From the NCBI RefSeq assembly GCF_040930455.2, contig NZ_CP170494.1: a stretch of DNA of 64,000 nucleotides, one strand, 5' to 3'. A program made the position numbers and the translations under genes. The notes beneath the pieces were generated by a model. That model worked only from the letters and a program-made list of their open reading frames with translations, ran no database searches and was not told the DNA's origin. Shown here piece by piece: positions 60,310 through 64,000 of this stretch (within the stretch, counting starts at the first letter, position 1; the number at the start of each line of letters is the position of its first letter). This DNA comes from Neopusillimonas maritima (lineage in GTDB: Bacteria; Pseudomonadota; Gammaproteobacteria; Burkholderiales; Burkholderiaceae_B).

Positions 60310-61117
60310 CAGGCATTTCCAGCATTAATTCCACACGCCGGTTCAGGGCCCGATTCGCCGTTGTGTTGTTTTGAGCCAGCGGGCGGGTGTCGGCATAACC
60401 GACTGCGCGCAGCCGCCGGCTGGCAATACCGTTGGCTTCAAGGTAACGCACTACACTACCGGCACGGGCACTTGAGAGCTCCCAGTTCGATGGGAAGCGT
60501 GCGCTGCGAATGGGGATGGCGTCGGTGTGCCCTTCGATGGTAACGGTGTGTGGGCTGTCTTTCAGTGTGTGAGCCAGGCGCTGCAATACTTCCAGACCAC
60601 CCAGGCTCAGTTGTGCCTCGCCTGATCTGAACAGAATTTCGCTGTTGATCCGGAAGCTGACGGATTTGTCGTTCATCACAACCTCAACGTTCTCGCCCAG
60701 ATTGTCCAGATTCAACCCTTGCGTAAGGTCTTGGGTTTGTGCCGTGTTTTCACGCACAGGGGGTAAGGGGATGGGTAAAGTCATACCATTAGGCAGGGCG
60801 CTTGCTTGTTGGTTCAGTAAACCCGTTTGTGCGGGCAGCACGCCCTGGCCTTGTTGGTTATCGTCTTTTTTTCCGGCCATGGTTAACATGACCAATAACA
60901 GCACCAACAATAGCGTAATGGTGTCCAGGTAGGTCAGTAACCAGCCGTCGGAGTGTTCGCGTGATTGCGGTTCAAAATACCATTTCTTGTTGTGAATACC
61001 CCGCCGCGGCCCATTGACATGGGCTTCGTGCCCATTCGTTTGTTGTTGAGCGTGTTCGCGTTTGCGTTGTTCAATTTCCTCAAGTAGCGTGCGACGGCCG
61101 GTGGGGCGTGGTGTCAT
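60284..61117 (-). CDS. motB: MotB-like stator protein with OmpA peptidoglycan-binding domain
   Basis: 277 residues. A basic cytosolic tail of about 57 residues, longer than the roughly 27 of E. coli MotB, precedes one membrane helix with the essential Asp at residue 65 (WLLTYLDTITLLLVLLLVML). A C-terminal OmpA-like domain (about 150-270) has IEGHTDAIPIRSARFPSNWELSSARAGSVV by position. With the MotA-like neighbour it would form an ion-driven stator anchored to peptidoglycan. Overlaps that gene by ATGA. The flagellar role is uncertain because no flagellar genes are close. Confidence 0.85.
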   Translation of the reverse strand: MTPRPTGRRTLLEEIEQRKREHAQQQTNGHEAHVNGPRRGIHNKKWYFEPQSREHSDGWLLTYLDTITLLLVLLLVMLTMAGKKDDNQQGQGVLPAQTGLLNQQASALPNGMTLPIPLPPVRENTAQTQDLTQGLNLDNLGENVEVVMNDKSVSFRINSEILFRSGEAQLSLGGLEVLQRLAHTLKDSPHTVTIEGHTDAIPIRSARFPSNWELSSARAGSVVRYLEANGIASRRLRAVGYADTRPLAQNNTTANRALNRRVELMLEMPATQNGQAH

Positions 61118-61920
61118 GGCCGCAACTCCGAGACTGCCTCACCGTTGTTACCGTCGTTCAGTTCATCTTCGTAGTCGGCCATAAAGGTTTTCAGTGTTTC
61201 GCGCATGAAAGCCGGGCGGCGCTTCTGGCTCATCATGGAAAGCCCTTGCATGACCATATTCATTAACGCCACGCGCTCTTCCGTGCGACGTTCCAGTTTA
61301 ACGGCTATGGGCTTGAAAACCAGGTTAGCCAGCAAAATGCCGTAAAACGTGGTCATGAGGGCCAGGGACATTTGTTGACCAATGGCTGTCATGTCGCCGT
61401 CGCCCAGCATGAACATCAGGTTCACCAGCCCAATCAACGTACCAATCATGCCGAAGGCAGGTGCATAACCGGCCATGGTTCGGAATAATTGCGCCTCGGC
61501 ATGTTCTTTGGCGCGTAACTTGGAAATACGCCATTGCAACAGGTCGATAATATCTTGCTCCGGCGTCATGTCGATAATGAGTTGCACCCCAGTCTTCAGG
61601 AAGGGGTTCGACACTTTTTCCAGCGCTTTTTCCACTTTCTGAATATCGCCCGACATCCAGATTTTGGATATGGAGACCAGTTCTTCAATATCTTTTTGGG
61701 CGTACATGCGCTCGTTGCGCATAACGGTGCCGATAAGCCCGAAAATGCGCATAACTTCTTTCAGCGGGTAACTGATAAAGGTGGCAGCTAGCGTACCAAT
61801 TAACACAATGCCCAGGCCAGGCAAGTCGATAAACTGGCTTGGGTTTTCCGCCGAGAAAAACAAGACAACGCCAAGCAAGACAACGCTGGCCAAAATACCA
61901 ATAAGGGTTGAGGGGTTCAT
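61114..61920 (-). CDS. motA: MotA/PomA-like stator protein
   Basis: 268 residues with four membrane helices: about 5-24, 32-52, 150-172 and 185-205. The core FRTMAGYAPAFGMIGTLIGLVNLMFML and ALMTTFYGILLANLVFKPIA are those of MotA/PomA ion-channel subunits. The cytosolic loop between helices 2 and 3 carries the charged residues that contact a rotor. It resembles sodium-type PomA more than E. coli MotA in length and in lacking the large loop. It lies 26 bases downstream of the Na/Pi cotransporter-like gene. Confidence 0.87.
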   Translation of the reverse strand: MNPSTLIGILASVVLLGVVLFFSAENPSQFIDLPGLGIVLIGTLAATFISYPLKEVMRIFGLIGTVMRNERMYAQKDIEELVSISKIWMSGDIQKVEKALEKVSNPFLKTGVQLIIDMTPEQDIIDLLQWRISKLRAKEHAEAQLFRTMAGYAPAFGMIGTLIGLVNLMFMLGDGDMTAIGQQMSLALMTTFYGILLANLVFKPIAVKLERRTEERVALMNMVMQGLSMMSQKRRPAFMRETLKTFMADYEDELNDGNNGEAVSELRP

Positions 61921-61946
61921 GCCGCCACCAAAAAGTTGAAACTGCT

Positions 61947-63596
61947 TTATGGGTTAACGGCAGGAGACTTGGAAGATTTAGATTGAATGAATCGGCGCGC
62001 CTGATGCAGGTAATGGCAAATGCGTGCAATATGGTGGCCGGTGCGATCCAGCCAGCGTACCGTATCGGTGGTTTTCAATACCTCCGCCACGGCGGTGTGG
62101 TGATGGCTGGACCCTTGCAGTAACGTTTGACGCATTTGTTTGGCCTGGGCCTGCAGCGCGTCGGCCTCGTTATTCATGTCGGCCATGATTGTGTCGGGGT
62201 CGGGGCTGTTTGTGTTGCGGTCTTCAGGTGCGGCTAACAGGTGCAAAGGGCCGGCCAACGCCAACAGGCGCTGATGGTGCGCAAGGGCGGTGGCATATTG
62301 CGGGGTGTTCAGGTCGAGCGCCAGTTGATTCAGTTCCAGCAAGCGCTGACGCAAGCGAATTAAATGGTCGGTGGCGTGTAGTTGTGCAATACGTTGTTGT
62401 GCCAACAACGTATCGTCGCTTTCCAGCGGAATGCGGCTAATGAAAGCGTAGGCGTGGTCCAGTGCCTCTTGCGTCTTTTGCAACAATTTCCCTGGAACAG
62501 TATGCGGGGTTTCGTCCAACGCCTGGTGGTAACTGTTGAACAAAATAGTGGCAATACGTTCCAACGCGCGCTGAGAGGCCTCCAACGCTACTTCGGGAAC
62601 CTGCAATAAGCTGTCATCCAGGTTGCCGGCGATATCGTCCGCAGGCGCGGGAACGAAGCGCTCAACAAGCCGTGCGAATTGGTTCGCAAACGGCAGGAAC
62701 AGGGCGGCGCCCAAGCTTATAAATAAGGTATGAAACAACACCAGGCTAATGGTGCCGGGTGACACTTCTATTTTCTGGCTTAAGAAGTGCGTGACGGCCA
62801 GAAAGCCCGGCAACAACAAAATAGCAATAATGCCGGTGGCCAGATTAAACAGAATATTGGCATAAGCCGTGCGCTTGGCGGCAATCGTGGCCCCAATCGC
62901 CACCAGCGCGCCGGTTACTGTGGTGCCAATGGCAGCGCCCACCACCAAGGCCGCGGCCTGGTCGAAATTAATGGTTTGTGTGTAAAGCGCGGTTAGTGTG
63001 GTGGCAATGGCGGCAGAGGACGATTGCAGAATAATGGTCATGATCAGGCCGATAAGCATAATCAGCGTATGGGCGCCCAAACCGCCCATGGGCAATGCGG
63101 CTAGGTCCACCATGGCGGAAAGATCCCGCATGCCGGCCTGTAAGGTGCTTAAGCCCAGAAAAATCATGCCGAAGCCGGCCATGGCCACGCCCATATCACG
63201 CCAGCGTCCATGGGCTAACAGTTTTAACAGGGCGCCCAGGCCAATTAACGGCAAGGTGTAAAAGCCAAAGTTAATCTTCAGCCCCAGCACGGCCACAATC
63301 CACCCCGTTGCGGTGTTGCCCAAACTGGCGCCGATAACGAAACCGATGGCTTGCGCGAAGGTAACTAAGCCGGCACTGACGAAACCAATTAGAGTGACCG
63401 TGGTCGCGCTTGACGACTGCACCAGTGCCGTAGCCAATGCGCCCGACGTAAACGCCTTCAGCGGCGTACCGGTAAACCGGACAAGGCCACGGCGTAGTGC
63501 CGGGCCGGCAAAGGCGATAAGGCCTTCCGACAGCAGCATCATGCCGATCAGGAAAAGGCCAATGCCGCCAATAAAGGGGAAAATAATGTCAGTCAT
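61947..63596 (-). CDS. Na/Pi cotransporter II-related protein with PhoU-like domain (YjbB/NptA-like)
   Basis: 549 residues. Two inverted Na/Pi repeats are visible, each with the QSSSA motif: GALATALVQSSSATTVTLIGFVSAGL near residue 55 and IMTIILQSSSAAIATTLTALYTQ near 190. Eight or so membrane helices are followed by a cytosolic helical PhoU-like region (about 330-549). Such proteins couple phosphate movement to sodium, and some export phosphate. It sits in front of the MotA/MotB-like genes on the same strand. Confidence 0.88.
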   Translation of the reverse strand: MTDIIFPFIGGIGLFLIGMMLLSEGLIAFAGPALRRGLVRFTGTPLKAFTSGALATALVQSSSATTVTLIGFVSAGLVTFAQAIGFVIGASLGNTATGWIVAVLGLKINFGFYTLPLIGLGALLKLLAHGRWRDMGVAMAGFGMIFLGLSTLQAGMRDLSAMVDLAALPMGGLGAHTLIMLIGLIMTIILQSSSAAIATTLTALYTQTINFDQAAALVVGAAIGTTVTGALVAIGATIAAKRTAYANILFNLATGIIAILLLPGFLAVTHFLSQKIEVSPGTISLVLFHTLFISLGAALFLPFANQFARLVERFVPAPADDIAGNLDDSLLQVPEVALEASQRALERIATILFNSYHQALDETPHTVPGKLLQKTQEALDHAYAFISRIPLESDDTLLAQQRIAQLHATDHLIRLRQRLLELNQLALDLNTPQYATALAHHQRLLALAGPLHLLAAPEDRNTNSPDPDTIMADMNNEADALQAQAKQMRQTLLQGSSHHHTAVAEVLKTTDTVRWLDRTGHHIARICHYLHQARRFIQSKSSKSPAVNP

Positions 63597-63632
63597 ATTT
63601 CCGAAACCGAAAAAGGGCTGGCGTAATCTACC

Positions 63633-63878
63633 TTAAATTTCCGGATCGGTGCGGCCTTGTTCGCCTTCACTGTTCTGATTGCGCACCGATTCCAGCAACG
63701 CATGCTGATACCGACGCTGATCGGCGGTGGCTTTTTGCAAAATGGCATGCAGTTGTTCGTATTCCGCTTGCAGTTCGCCATTCATTCCTCTGGCTTCGAA
63801 CTCGTCAATGGTTTTAACCGTGTCATTAATGACTTCCTGCAATTGGGCAATAAGCCGACGGTAATCATTATCTTGCAT
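63633..63878 (-). CDS. Small coiled-coil protein of unknown function
   Basis: 81 residues, highly charged and helical with no signal or membrane segment. Heptad-like spacing (LIAQLQEVINDTVKTIDEF, then YEQLHAILQKATADQRRY) suggests a coiled coil. It lies 36 bases upstream of the Na/Pi protein on the same strand and may be co-transcribed. The family is not recognised. Confidence 0.65.
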   Translation of the reverse strand: MQDNDYRRLIAQLQEVINDTVKTIDEFEARGMNGELQAEYEQLHAILQKATADQRRYQHALLESVRNQNSEGEQGRTDPEI

Positions 63879-63918
63879 GGGCGCGCCTTTTGGGTAGGGC
63901 TACAAACCCCCAGTGTAA

Positions 63919-63946
63919 TAAAAAAAGCGGGGCCGAAGCCCCGCTT
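63919..63946 (-). terminator. Terminator of the gene at the right window edge
   Basis: Perfect 9-bp stem AAGCGGGGC / GCCCCGCTT with a 4-base loop, followed on the minus strand by a run of Ts. It lies 27 bases past a minus-strand stop codon at 63973-63975. Confidence 0.9.
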
Positions 63947-63972
63947 GAACGTTGGGAGACAACGTTGAAAGA

Positions 63973-64000
63973 TTAACGCAGGAGCGAGAGTACACCCTGG
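63973..64000 (-). CDS. 3' end of a minus-strand gene (only the last eight codons visible)
   Basis: The frame ending in TAA at 63973-63975 reads QGVLSLLR and is open to the window edge. A strong terminator follows directly, so a gene most likely ends here. Nothing can be said of its function. Confidence 0.5.

Noticed and set aside
1..64000. CRISPR arrays, insertion sequences, prophage or integron signs
   Set aside because: No regularly spaced repeats, transposase, integrase or phage-type genes were seen; the tRNA genes have no integrase or duplicated 3' end nearby.

Overview
The window reads as a chromosomal segment of a Gram-negative betaproteobacterium, most likely Burkholderiales and plausibly Alcaligenaceae. 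This is inferred from gene content and style: ModE/ModABC, SoxC with a c-type cytochrome, a TonB-ExbBD operon, a TctD/QseB-type two-component system, an rnr-rlmB operon, a single HU gene, Tat and Sec signal peptides, and strong Shine-Dalgarno sequences. No phage, transposase, CRISPR array or rRNA was seen. Coding density is high and many genes are joined by ATGA or TAATG overlaps.

Layout. 1-9.2 kb: a 5'-truncated MscS channel, a GNAT acetyltransferase, the molybdate operon modABC with divergent modE and a ModE-like palindrome between them, a chemoreceptor and a SulP anion transporter. 9.3-14.5 kb: a minus-strand run of a GT2 and a GT39/ArnT-like glycosyltransferase, a response regulator and its histidine kinase, all overlapping, then an FMN reductase. 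14.6-18.9 kb: a membrane ferric-reductase-like flavoprotein and a divergent PepSY / PepSY-regulator-kinase locus with an elaborate operator between the two PepSY genes.

18.9-24.4 kb is the most interesting block. It holds egtD, a SenA-like selenoneine synthase, a SenB-like selenosugar synthase and a fused NADH-dehydrogenase-like/SelD protein. Together they make a credible complete selenoneine pathway: hercynine from histidine, selenophosphate from selenide, a selenosugar, then C-Se bond formation. The start codons of senA and senB overlap head to head. Next to it a SugE/Gdx guanidinium exporter is preceded by a guanidine-II (mini-ykkC) riboswitch.

25-34.2 kb: a double GNAT protein, an 820-residue hybrid histidine kinase, tRNA-Leu(CAG), rnr (TTG start followed by a run of ten C), rlmB, a PLP-dependent Cys/Met metabolism enzyme, HU, and tRNA-Val(TAC). 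34.2-42.4 kb: a Liv-type binding protein divergent from a MarR regulator, a Fur-box-preceded tonB-exbB-exbD-regulator-kinase operon, a Kup potassium transporter and a small secreted protein. 42.5-48.5 kb: a six-gene Mrp antiporter operon with MrpA and MrpB fused. 48.6-53.9 kb: a MepK/YcbK-like and an LdtD/YcbB-like peptidoglycan enzyme pair, SoxC plus a single-heme cytochrome, and two small envelope genes.

53.8-60.3 kb: a LysR regulator divergent from a catabolic-looking operon (SDR, Rieske oxygenase, alpha/beta hydrolase, NCS2 nucleobase permease, amidohydrolase), suggesting uptake and oxidation/deamination of a purine-like or other N-heterocyclic compound. 60.3-64 kb: MotB- and MotA-like proteins in a row with a Na/Pi cotransporter-like protein and a small coiled-coil protein, with no flagellar genes nearby. 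A terminator and the last codons of another minus-strand gene close the window.
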